Shown here: piece after piece, positions 1 to 6,390 of the stretch | Layout: every line of letters begins with the position of its first letter | Numbering within the stretch: the stretch's first letter is position 1 | Assembly (NCBI GenBank): GCA_007123335.1 | Contig: SKLG01000311.1 | Location: 1-12,945 of the forward strand | Origin: Anaerolineae bacterium | GTDB lineage: Bacteria; Chloroflexota; Anaerolineae; UBA1429 | Direction: 5' to 3' | Length of the DNA: 12,945 nt | The notes under the pieces: model-generated | Told to the model about the DNA's origin: nothing | Seen by the model: the letters and a program-made list of their open reading frames with translations, nothing else | Database searches by the model: none | Program-made: the position numbers and the translations under genes

Positions 1-491
1 AGAGTATGCCCGCCTACGAGCCGCGCGCGGTCAAGGGCATCGGCATCACCTATGCCACCACCACCATGGGCGCCGATCACACCGCCGGCTACACCATCGG
101 CCCCGAGATCCTCAGCGTGGGTGGCAGCGCCGACCCGCTGGACCCGTCGGGCAAGGGCGAGCTGAGCCGCGCCTTCCAGGCGACCACGGCCTTTATCGAC
201 TCCATCGGGCACTGCCTGTTCATCGCCTTTGCCATCCTGGACATCGCCAGCGGCTTTGAGGGGGTGATGGAGGAGGTCAACGCCGTATTGGGCACCAACT
301 ATACGGTGGACGATGCGGCCAAGCTAGGCGCCGAGGTCTTGCGCAAGGAGCGCGCCTTTAACGAGGCCGCGGGCTTTGGCCCCGCCGACGATCGCGTGCC
401 CGAGTTCATGAAGTACGAGCCGCTTCCGCCGCACAACCAGGTCTTTGATGTGCCCGAGGAGGCGTTGGACGCCGTCTACGGCGAGCTGTAG
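1..491 (+). CDS. Aldehyde:ferredoxin oxidoreductase, C-terminal part (5' truncated)
   Basis: This is the C-terminal part of a tungsten-pterin aldehyde:ferredoxin oxidoreductase (AOR family), which oxidises aldehydes to carboxylic acids with ferredoxin as acceptor. The reading frame is open through the left edge, so the gene begins outside the window. Counting from the first visible Met (position 6), the stretch PAYEPRAVKGIGITYATT matches the family signature near the pterin site. DSIGHC at residues 65-70 corresponds to the DxxGLC motif, whose Cys ligates the 4Fe-4S cluster; the usual Leu is His here. About 161 residues are visible, while family members are about 600 long. The family assignment is secure. 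The substrate cannot be read from this part. The two MoaD-like genes directly downstream fit a role in supplying or maturing its cofactor. Confidence 0.9.
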   Translation, partial: SMPAYEPRAVKGIGITYATTTMGADHTAGYTIGPEILSVGGSADPLDPSGKGELSRAFQATTAFIDSIGHCLFIAFAILDIASGFEGVMEEVNAVLGTNYTVDDAAKLGAEVLRKERAFNEAAGFGPADDRVPEFMKYEPLPPHNQVFDVPEEALDAVYGEL

Positions 492-523
492 CCGAGCCGT
501 GTGACGGCCTGGAATTCAAGACA

Positions 524-565
524 CCTCCCAAAGGGGCGCGAGGACATCGCCGCCCCTTTGGGAGG
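524..565 (+). promoter_or_regulatory. Strong hairpin between oxidoreductase and MoaD-like genes
   Basis: The arms CCTCCCAAAGGGGCG (524-538) and CGCCCCTTTGGGAGG (551-565) are perfectly complementary over 15 bp. A further CGA/TCG pairing at 539-541 and 547-549 shortens the loop. There is no T-tract, so it is not a textbook intrinsic terminator. The 3' arm carries a Shine-Dalgarno-like GGGAGG, and a second one, AAGGAG (566-571), follows at once, 6 nt before the ATG at 578. Plausible roles are protection of the 3' end of the oxidoreductase mRNA, attenuation, or control of ribosome access. The pairing is seen directly; the role is inferred. Confidence 0.75.
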
Positions 566-577
566 AAGGAGTAGCGC

Positions 578-829
578 ATGCGCGTCACTGTCAAGCTCTA
601 TGCCGGGCTGTCTCGCCATTTGGCGGAAAGCCAGCCGGGCTTGAGCGCCGGGGCCCCTCTGGAGGTCGAGCTGCCCCAGGATGCCACCGTGGCCGACTTG
701 ATCGCCGATTTGGGGCTACCCGAGGAGGAGATCAAGGTAACCTTTATCAACAATCGCGCCTGCCCGCGCGATCGCGAGCTTGAACCCGGCGACGAGGTAG
801 GCATCTTTCCACCTATTGGGGGAGGTTGA
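578..829 (+). CDS. MoaD/ThiS-family small sulfur-carrier-like protein with Gly-Gly tail
   Basis: This 83-residue ubiquitin-fold protein belongs to the MoaD/ThiS family. Such proteins carry sulfur as a C-terminal thiocarboxylate for pterin cofactor or related syntheses. Its pattern is typical: an N-terminal beta strand (MRVTVKLYAGL), DATVADLIADLGLP in the helix region, and the DGD-like turn with the tail EPGDEVGIFPPIGGG. The C terminus ends in Gly-Gly-Gly, so activation by a MoeB/E1-like enzyme is chemically possible. The start is supported by AAGGAG 6 nt upstream. It lies 86 nt behind the oxidoreductase gene, which suggests a job in tungsten or molybdenum pterin supply for that enzyme (inference). 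A role as a general MoaD for the cell cannot be excluded. Confidence 0.88.
   Translation: MRVTVKLYAGLSRHLAESQPGLSAGAPLEVELPQDATVADLIADLGLPEEEIKVTFINNRACPRDRELEPGDEVGIFPPIGGG
818..825 (+). promoter_or_regulatory. Ribosome binding site embedded in Gly-Gly-Gly codons
   Basis: GGGGGAGG lies inside the last three sense codons (ggg gga ggt) of the first MoaD-like gene, 4 nt before the ATG at 830. The upstream TGA stop (827-829) and the ATG abut without a gap. The codons for the functional Gly tail therefore also act as the Shine-Dalgarno site of the next gene. This suggests translational coupling of the two proteins. Confidence 0.7.
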
Positions 830-1207
830 ATGGGCGATCTGCACATCGACGCCTGGCTCTATGGGCCGTTGGCGCGCTATGGCGGCGAGGCCGACCAAGG
901 CTCCTTCGCCCACCTCGAACTGGCTCTACCCGTCGGTAGCCGCGTGCGCGATCTCCTGGCTCAGATAGAGATGCCCAGCGAAGAGCGGGGCATCACCTTT
1001 ATCAACGGCCAACTCAGCGCCATGCCCGGCCTGCAACCCGATCTCGACCATGAGCTACAGGATGGCGACCGCGTGGCATTTTTCCACCTCAGAAGCATGT
1101 GGCCCTTTCAATATCGCGACGGCTCCGCCGTGCTGCCCGAGCTACAGCGCGAAATGGAGCGCGTGGGCCAGACTTTTCACCAGCGCAGTCGTCAAGACGA
1201 TGGATAG
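830..1207 (+). CDS. Second MoaD-like protein with C-terminal extension, no Gly-Gly tail
   Basis: This 125-residue protein has a MoaD/ThiS-like core at about residues 4-86: LHIDAWLYGPLARYGG, then VGSRVRDLLAQIEMP, then ITFINGQL and LQDGDRVAFF. The core aligns in pattern with the preceding 83-residue protein (both share a TFIN segment). Instead of ending in Gly-Gly it continues with about 35 residues: a segment RSMWPFQYRDG at 88-98 and then a hydrophilic, probably helical tail. It therefore cannot form a C-terminal thiocarboxylate in the usual way unless it is processed. It starts directly after the stop of the first gene and is probably translationally coupled to it. A scaffold or accessory subunit of the oxidoreductase or its maturation machinery is a reasonable guess, but the sequence does not prove it. 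Confidence 0.78.
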   Translation: MGDLHIDAWLYGPLARYGGEADQGSFAHLELALPVGSRVRDLLAQIEMPSEERGITFINGQLSAMPGLQPDLDHELQDGDRVAFFHLRSMWPFQYRDGSAVLPELQREMERVGQTFHQRSRQDDG

Positions 1208-1287
1208 ATTGACGTCATCTTGGCTTGGACTGACTCTTGCATTTCCTCGCTACGATTGTTCATAGCCTCGATGGAAAGGATCCAGCC

Positions 1288-2625
1288 ATGCAGTCTACCG
1301 TGATTGCTGAGCTTTTCAAGCAGATCGATGCCCTGCCCATCGTCGACATCCACACCCACATCGACTGGAAGCAGCCCACCGCGCGCAACATCGGCGATAT
1401 CCTCAGCTACCACTATTACACCGAGCTGACCCACTCGGCCGAGGCGCAGCCGGGCGAGTCGCCGGAGGAGCGCTTTCCCTTTGGCGATCCGGAGCAGTTG
1501 ACCCGGGCCATCTGGAATAAGCTGCCGCTGATCGGCAACACGGTGCAGTACGACTGGCTGATGACCATTTCGCGGGAGTATCTGGGCCTCCCCGCTAGCG
1601 CGTGGCGGGCGTCCGACGGCTGGCAAGCGGTGTTTCGCCGCTCGGTGGAGGTGATGGATCGCCCCGAGTGGAGCGCGCAGCTCCTGCAGCAGAGCCACAT
1701 CCGCCGAGTGATGCTCACCAACCGCTACGATGAGGACCTCGATGGGCTCGACGAAGCGCTGTTCAGCCCCTGCCTGCGTACCGAGTCGTTCCTCCACGGC
1801 ATCCATGACCCCGCCGAGCGCGAGCAGATGGCGGCCTTTTTGGGGCGTCCTCTACAGCAGGTGGCGGATGTGGTCGCAGTCATCGACAAGGCTGCAGCGC
1901 TCTTCTGCGATCACGGCATGGCTTACGCGGCCTTGTCGACGCCGGTGAACATGCGCACCTTCTTTGTGGCCGAGGAGGAGGCACAGCAGCTATTCGACAG
2001 GATCAAAGAGGGAGCAGCGCTGGATTCAGAGGGGCGGGACACCTGGAACGCCTATGCCCTCGCCCGGGTGTGTGACGCGTGCCGCCGTCATGCCAAGCCG
2101 TTTCACCTCATGGTGGGGGTAAATCGCGACACCTACGCCCACGGCGTCCCTTCGGGCATGGACCTTTTTGACTCGCTGAACTCATTGAGCGGCTTCGACT
2201 ATCTCTTTAACGCCTATCCCGACGTCCTGTTCCCCACCTCGGTGTTGGCGGACACCACCGGGCTAGAGCTAACCGCGGCGGCCTGGATCCGCCACAACGT
2301 CTTCCCCTCGGGGCATTGGTGGTACTCGAACCAGCCCACCGACATTGCCCGTGAGCTGCGCCGCCGTCTCGACGTCGTGCCGCGCAACAAGCTCATCGGC
2401 TATTACTCGGACGCCTATTATCTCGAGTTCGTGTTGCCCAAGTTTCGCATGTACAAATTCGAACTGGCCGCAGCTCTGGCCGAACGGATGGAGCGTAGCC
2501 GGATACACCCCAATATGGAGACGATGACGCTGGATGAGGTCCTCGAGTTGGCGCAGGAAATGCTCATCACCAATCCGCTGCGCATCCTCGGGCTGCCCGA
2601 TTTGCCACACACCTCAGGGGGCTAG
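1288..2625 (+). CDS. UxaC-family (glucuronate isomerase-like) amidohydrolase-fold enzyme
   Basis: This 445-residue protein looks like a divergent member of the uronate isomerase (UxaC) family, which converts hexuronates to ketohexonates in a metal-containing TIM barrel. Strand 1 carries DIHTHID at residues 20-26 (metal-binding H22 and H24). The C-terminal half has GHWWYSNQPTDIARELRR (342-359) and the KLIGYYSDAYYLEF region with D375, which parallel the GWWF.N.P and TDSR motifs of UxaC. The length is close to the usual 450-470. The ATG at 1288 is chosen because GGAAAGGA sits 7 nt upstream; an in-frame ATG at 1237 has no comparable site. Identity to classical UxaC is low, so a related isomerase or hydrolase on another sugar acid is possible. 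The 80-nt gap before it holds no convincing promoter. Confidence 0.75.
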   Translation: MQSTVIAELFKQIDALPIVDIHTHIDWKQPTARNIGDILSYHYYTELTHSAEAQPGESPEERFPFGDPEQLTRAIWNKLPLIGNTVQYDWLMTISREYLGLPASAWRASDGWQAVFRRSVEVMDRPEWSAQLLQQSHIRRVMLTNRYDEDLDGLDEALFSPCLRTESFLHGIHDPAEREQMAAFLGRPLQQVADVVAVIDKAAALFCDHGMAYAALSTPVNMRTFFVAEEEAQQLFDRIKEGAALDSEGRDTWNAYALARVCDACRRHAKPFHLMVGVNRDTYAHGVPSGMDLFDSLNSLSGFDYLFNAYPDVLFPTSVLADTTGLELTAAAWIRHNVFPSGHWWYSNQPTDIARELRRRLDVVPRNKLIGYYSDAYYLEFVLPKFRMYKFELAAALAERMERSRIHPNMETMTLDEVLELAQEMLITNPLRILGLPDLPHTSGG

Positions 2626-3524
2626 CTAGCACGGGTGCCCAGCAAACCAGCCTCGACCAGAATGGCGCCCACTGCCTCACGAGTGCGATCGTCAGCAGGT
2701 AGTAATGGTGGGCGTGGATTACCGCCGCGGAAGCCGAGCCAGTCCAGCGCGGCCTTGAGCCCTGGCACGCCGTACCCTGCCGTCACCGCCCAGCCCACCG
2801 GCATGAGCCGAAAGTGGATCTCTTGCGCCTCCGCCCAACGTCCCTCTTTAGCCAGCTTATAGATCGCCACGCACTCGGCGGGTGCCACATTGGCCAGGGC
2901 GAGGATGCCGCCTGTGGCGCCAACTTGTAGAGCGCTCAGATACACCGGCCCATTGCCTACCATCACGCGAAAATCGGGAGGGCACAGTCTCAGCAGGTTG
3001 ATGACCTGGCCGATGTCTCCGGCGCTGTCCTTGAGGCCTATGATATTGTCGTGGGCCGCGATCTGTGCCACGGTCTCGGGGGTCATGTTGAGGTGCGTGA
3101 ACTTGGGCACATTGTAGACGATGACGGGCACCGGAGATGCGTCGGCCACGGCGTAGAAATGCGCCTTGAGCGCCGCCGGGGTCATGTTGCCGCCATAGTA
3201 AGCTGGGGTCACCACCAGCGCTGCGTCGGCGCCGACATCGGCACACGCCTTGGAGAGCTGGATGGTGGCCGCGGTGGACTCGCGGCCCGTGCCGGCAATG
3301 ACCAGCATCCCTTCGGCGGCGGCGTGGCGCACGGTATCCACCGCCTCGACGACTTCTTCCATCTCTAGCAACGCGCTCTCTCCATTAGATCCGGCAACCA
3401 CATAGCCACGCAGCCCGGTGCTGTTCCACTTGTGCACGTTGACCGCCAAAGCGTGGGTATCGAGCCGCCCTCGATCGTCAAAGGGCGTGGCAATAGGGGG
3501 ATATACGCCGTCCAATATCATCAT
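2622..3524 (-). CDS. 4-hydroxy-2-oxoglutarate aldolase-like protein (DapA/NAL superfamily)
   Basis: This 300-residue class I pyruvate-dependent aldolase belongs to the dihydrodipicolinate synthase/N-acetylneuraminate lyase superfamily. The Schiff-base lysine is K165 in IIGLKDSAGD, and the catalytic tyrosine is Y137 in VIVYNVPKF. The phosphate/carboxylate loop reads GSNGE (45-49) rather than the GTTGE of DapA. It shares RESTAATIQLSKACADVGADAALVVTP-like segments and a C-terminal GxRGG..RPPL with the 4-hydroxy-2-oxoglutarate aldolase (HOGA1) type as I know it. The expected reaction is cleavage of 4-hydroxy-2-oxoglutarate, or a similar 2-keto acid, to pyruvate plus an aldehyde acid. Two adjacent ATGs follow AGGAG (5 or 8 nt away). 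A good promoter lies upstream at 3565-3593. The stop overlaps that of the convergent UxaC-like gene. The exact substrate is uncertain. Confidence 0.85.
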   Translation of the reverse strand: MMILDGVYPPIATPFDDRGRLDTHALAVNVHKWNSTGLRGYVVAGSNGESALLEMEEVVEAVDTVRHAAAEGMLVIAGTGRESTAATIQLSKACADVGADAALVVTPAYYGGNMTPAALKAHFYAVADASPVPVIVYNVPKFTHLNMTPETVAQIAAHDNIIGLKDSAGDIGQVINLLRLCPPDFRVMVGNGPVYLSALQVGATGGILALANVAPAECVAIYKLAKEGRWAEAQEIHFRLMPVGWAVTAGYGVPGLKAALDWLGFRGGNPRPPLLPADDRTREAVGAILVEAGLLGTRAS

Positions 3525-3564
3525 CTACACTCCTGGAAATGGCTCCGACCGATTCGTCGCGGCC

Positions 3565-3593
3565 ATTATGGCTTGGCGAAAGGGGGATGTCAA
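3565..3593 (-). promoter_or_regulatory. Candidate sigma70 promoter of the aldolase gene, with palindrome over -10
   Basis: Reading leftward, TTGACA (3593-3588) and CATAAT (3570-3565) are separated by exactly 17 nt, giving a perfect -35 and a 5/6 -10 box. Transcription would start near 3558, giving a leader of about 34 nt with AGGAG before the ATG. An 11-bp inverted repeat, GCCAT-T-ATGGC (3562-3572), covers the -10 box and could be a repressor site. The promoter shows that the aldolase need not depend on the genes upstream of it. Confidence 0.65.
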
Positions 3594-3624
3594 TTCGGGT
3601 GGACTAGAAGATGACGCGTACCGC

Positions 3625-3936
3625 TCATGCGGCAATATCCTCAACCGGCACCGCCTCGCTCAACACCACATCGTGAAAAGCGCCTTTGAGCCCGCCTTCG
3701 GTGACGATGTCCACCTCGGTGCCCAGCAGATCGCGCAGGTCCATGAGCAGTCCACCCACGTCCAGCAACGTTCGTCCCGCCTCCATGAGCACGACAAAAT
3801 CCACGTCACTCTCGGCATCGGCCTCGCCGCGCGCCACAGAGCCGAACACGCGCATATGAGTGGCGCCGTGGCGCGCGGCGAGAGCCAGGATCTCGTCGCG
3901 ATGCATGGCGATCTTTTCATAGATGGTCATGGTCAT
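3625..3936 (-). CDS. MNT-family minimal nucleotidyltransferase (antitoxin-like), no HEPN partner
   Basis: This 103-residue protein has the minimal nucleotidyltransferase motif GSVARGEADAESDVDF. The metal-binding acids are D44 and D46, and a third is D76 in EVDIVTEGG, so the active site looks intact. Proteins of this size and motif are usually the MNT half of HEPN/MNT toxin-antitoxin pairs, in which the enzyme AMPylates and silences a HEPN RNase. No HEPN (DUF86-like) gene lies on either side here: the neighbours are the URO-D-family gene and the aldolase. The start at 3936 is preferred because GGGGAG lies 8 nt upstream; an in-frame ATG at 3966 would add ten unsupported residues. It sits 33 nt behind the URO-D gene and may share its transcript. 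Confidence 0.85.
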   Translation of the reverse strand: MTMTIYEKIAMHRDEILALAARHGATHMRVFGSVARGEADAESDVDFVVLMEAGRTLLDVGGLLMDLRDLLGTEVDIVTEGGLKGAFHDVVLSEAVPVEDIAA

Positions 3937-3969
3937 CGGACATTCTCCCCTGGACACTGCCAGCACCGC

Positions 3970-4986
3970 TTATATAGACCAATAGTGGCGCAGGTCGTAA
4001 AAAGTGCGGAACATCACCTCAGCGATCCCGTCGCTGACCCCGATGCCCTCCGAGTCGCCATAGTTGAACACGATCAGCCCGCCCTCGGGCGTGGACCAGT
4101 GCTCGACCAGCTCGCGGGCCTCGGCGCGAACGGCGTCGGGGTCCTCCGCCGGCAGGGTGGCCTGGATGTCAACGGTGGTGAGAAAGCAGACCTTGCCGGC
4201 ATAAGCCTGCCCCAGCTCACGGATGCCATAGGCTCGTGGCTGCTGCATGTTGAGCACGTCGACGCCGGCGTCGATGAACAGCGGCACAAAATCGTTGATG
4301 CGTCCACAGCTATGCAGGATGGCGTGCCAGCCCTGGTCGTGGACGCACTGAAACAGCTCACGATAGCGCGGCGCAAAGAACTCTTGAAAGACCGCTTGAG
4401 ATACAAAGGTGTTCTGTTGCGTCCCCCAGTCGTCGGTCATGAACAGGCCGTGCACCCGATCGCCAAAGCGCCGCCCGGCCTCGTCGATGTGGGCCAGCTT
4501 GTTCTCGAGGATCAGGTCGAGCAAGCGATGGGTCTTTTCCGGTTCGAGGTAGAAATCCTCCAGCGTGCGCGCAAACCCGCGGAGCATATGTAGCCGCTCA
4601 AACAGGCAAAAGTGGCTGGTGAGCACGACATAGCGGTCGCCGGCATCCTCGATCTCGTCGTCGATTCGCGCAAAGTAGAACGGGTTGCGCGGGTCGGGAG
4701 GATGGTAGGTGTCGAGCTTGATCCAATCCTCCAGCGGGTGGCCGACGACCTGGCCCATGTTCTTGACCTCGGTGGTCTGCCACTGACAGCCCCAGTCATC
4801 CTCGACGGCGCGATCAAAGAACCAGCCGCGCTCCTGACGATCCATCTCCCACGTGTCGCAGACGTCGTTGGGAAAGTCCTGGATGACGGCGGCCAGCTTG
4901 TCGCTCCACGATCCGCCCAGGAAAAAGGGCAGGCGTGGCGGGCACTCGAACTCGATGGCGCGGCGAACGATCTCTCGGCTCTCCAT
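3970..4986 (-). CDS. URO-D-family protein, probably methyltransferase-like rather than HemE
   Basis: This 338-residue protein has the uroporphyrinogen decarboxylase/cobamide methyltransferase (MtaA-like) barrel pattern. LFMTDDWGTQQNTFVS (181-196) and HAILHSCGRINDFVPLFIDAGVDVLN (221-246) are typical. H225 and C227 in HSCG match the zinc-binding H-x-C of the methyltransferase branch. The N terminus (ESREIVRRAIEFECPPRLPFF) lacks the Arg-rich RQAGRY motif that HemE needs for its porphyrin, so a heme role is unlikely. Proteins of this class often sit in sugar or aromatic catabolic loci, where some serve methyl transfer to corrinoids. No corrinoid protein gene is visible here, so the partner is unknown. 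A very good ribosome site, GGAGGAGG, precedes the ATG. It lies 55 nt behind transaldolase with no clear promoter of its own, so cotranscription is likely. Confidence 0.82.
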   Translation of the reverse strand: MESREIVRRAIEFECPPRLPFFLGGSWSDKLAAVIQDFPNDVCDTWEMDRQERGWFFDRAVEDDWGCQWQTTEVKNMGQVVGHPLEDWIKLDTYHPPDPRNPFYFARIDDEIEDAGDRYVVLTSHFCLFERLHMLRGFARTLEDFYLEPEKTHRLLDLILENKLAHIDEAGRRFGDRVHGLFMTDDWGTQQNTFVSQAVFQEFFAPRYRELFQCVHDQGWHAILHSCGRINDFVPLFIDAGVDVLNMQQPRAYGIRELGQAYAGKVCFLTTVDIQATLPAEDPDAVRAEARELVEHWSTPEGGLIVFNYGDSEGIGVSDGIAEVMFRTFYDLRHYWSI

Positions 4987-5041
4987 AAAGCCTCCTCCAA
5001 AGCGCGATCTGATGCCGTGGGCGCGGTGTATGATAGGAGGA

Positions 5042-6160
5042 TCAGCGCCGCTCGATATGCTCCTGCAACAGCGCGATCAACTCGTTGTACGAGTCCGCAA
5101 ATTTGGCCACGCCTTCTTCTTCGAGCTGCCTGGTGGCGACGCGGATGTCCAGTCCCACGTTGGGTAGGTGATCCAGCACCCAGTGCGCGCCATCCATGTC
5201 CTCGGTCAGTCGCGGCGCGGGGTCCCCATGATCGCGGTAGGCGTCGAGGGTCGTGAGCGGCAGGGTGTTCACCGTGTCGGGGCCGATGAGCTCCTCGACA
5301 TATTTGATATCGCTGTAGGCGGGGTTCTTGGTGCTGGTGCTGGCCCACAACAGCCGCTGGACTTGCGCCCCCGCCTGGGCCAAATTGCGCCAACGCTTGG
5401 CCGCGATGGCCTCCTGGTAGATGGCATAGGCACGCCGTGCGCTGGCCACGGCAACCTGCCCGTGCAGCCTGTGGGCGGTGGCCGCCGGCTCACCGCCGGC
5501 CTCTTCGATCTGCTCCAGCTTGGGGTCCAGGAGTGAGTCGATGCGGCTGAGGAAAAAGCTGGCCACCGAGGATACGTGCTCCAGGCTCCCGCCGGCCGCC
5601 AGACGATCCTCCAATCCGCTCATATAGGCACCCAGCACTTTGCGGTAGCGCGGCAGGCCAAAGAGCAAGGTGACGTTGACGTTGACCCCTTCGGCAATGA
5701 GTTGCCGTATCGCGGGCAACCCTTCGGCGGTGCCCGGCACCTTGATCATCACGTTGGGTCGATCCAGAGCCTGCCAAAAGCGCCGCGCTTCGGCCACCGT
5801 GCCGTCCGTGTCATGCGCCAGGTGAGGGGAGACCTCCAGGCTCACAAATCCATGCCGACCCTCCGAGGCATCATAGAGGGGGCGAAAGAGATCGGCAGCC
5901 GCGCCCACGTCGGCGACGGCCAGCGCATCATAGATCTCGACCGCCGAGCGACCCTCATCGACCAGGTGCGCGATGGCCTCGTCATAGTCATCGCTGCCGC
6001 TGATGGCCTCGTAGAGGATGGAGGGGTTGCTGGTGACGCCACGCAGGCCATCGTCCTCGATGAGGCGCGGTAACTCCTCATCCAGCATGCTGCGTTGGAT
6101 ATAGTCTAACCAGATGCTCTGGCCAAATTGCTGTATCTCTTTAATTCGACTCGTCGACAT
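5042..6160 (-). CDS. tal: Transaldolase
   Basis: Transaldolase transfers a dihydroxyacetone unit between sugar phosphates in the non-oxidative pentose phosphate pathway, in the cytoplasm. The 372-residue length fits the long bacterial Tal type. Visible signatures are GVTSNPSILYEAISGS (41-56), the Schiff-base lysine K140 in NVMIKVPGT, VNVNVTLLFGLPRY with the following AYMSGLE, VASFFLSRIDSLLD, and LLWASTSTKNPAYSDIKYVEELIG. All expected catalytic segments are present. The ATG is set by AGGAGGGG close upstream (in 6165-6174). A candidate promoter lies at 6266-6294. It is the first gene of a probable tal, URO-D, nucleotidyltransferase unit. Its role here would be to route pentoses or sugar-acid products into central metabolism. 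Confidence 0.96.
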   Translation of the reverse strand: MSTSRIKEIQQFGQSIWLDYIQRSMLDEELPRLIEDDGLRGVTSNPSILYEAISGSDDYDEAIAHLVDEGRSAVEIYDALAVADVGAAADLFRPLYDASEGRHGFVSLEVSPHLAHDTDGTVAEARRFWQALDRPNVMIKVPGTAEGLPAIRQLIAEGVNVNVTLLFGLPRYRKVLGAYMSGLEDRLAAGGSLEHVSSVASFFLSRIDSLLDPKLEQIEEAGGEPAATAHRLHGQVAVASARRAYAIYQEAIAAKRWRNLAQAGAQVQRLLWASTSTKNPAYSDIKYVEELIGPDTVNTLPLTTLDAYRDHGDPAPRLTEDMDGAHWVLDHLPNVGLDIRVATRQLEEEGVAKFADSYNELIALLQEHIERR

Positions 6161-6265
6161 GTCGCCCCTCCTGGCTCTGCTCGGCTGTTGGGCATTCCTT
6201 CACGCCGTACTCGATGCCAAATACTCGGTGCTTTGCCTGCGTCATTAGTGTATATAGTAGCGTCT

Positions 6266-6294
6266 ATTGTAGATCAGCAGGCAGCACATAGCAA
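6266..6294 (-). promoter_or_regulatory. Candidate sigma70 promoter of the transaldolase gene
   Basis: Reading leftward, TTGCTA (6294-6289) and TACAAT (6271-6266) are separated by 17 nt. Matches to consensus are 4/6 and 5/6. Transcription would start near 6259 and leave a leader of about 100 nt before the transaldolase ATG. The stretch between the LarA-like stop and transaldolase (6161-6390) is AT-richer than its surroundings and holds no gene I can support. Confidence 0.45.
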
Positions 6295-6390
6295 CCGGAG
6301 CCCAATCCGCATAATAGCGTTGAAAAGCCCTCCGGCGCCTCGTTGACGTCGTAGCCCATGCGGGGCCAGCGTAAGGTCCTCCGCTCTCCC

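Noticed and set aside
492..577. Possible molybdenum/tungsten cofactor riboswitch upstream of the MoaD-like gene
   Set aside because: The region is only 86 nt and is dominated by one long simple stem. I cannot find the multi-stem layout expected of that riboswitch class.
1208..1287. Promoter ahead of the UxaC-like gene
   Set aside because: TTGACG at 1209-1214 has no acceptable -10 box at 16-18 nt, and TACGAT at 1251-1256 has no matching -35 box. Nothing was strong enough to list.
3418..4593. Long + strand open frame of 391 codons
   Set aside because: It is antisense to the aldolase promoter, the nucleotidyltransferase and the URO-D-family gene, all of which have clear family motifs. It has no recognisable domain and crosses gene boundaries, as expected for a GC-rich shadow frame.
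4512..5393. 293-codon - strand frame overlapping URO-D and transaldolase genes
   Set aside because: It is in another frame of two well-supported genes, is rich in Arg/Ala/Pro/Ser as shadow frames of GC-rich DNA are, and shows no domain.
6264..6359. 31-codon - strand open frame between the LarA-like and transaldolase genes
   Set aside because: It lacks a well-placed ribosome site (nearest GGAGG about 18 nt away), overlaps the candidate transaldolase promoter and shows no recognisable motif.
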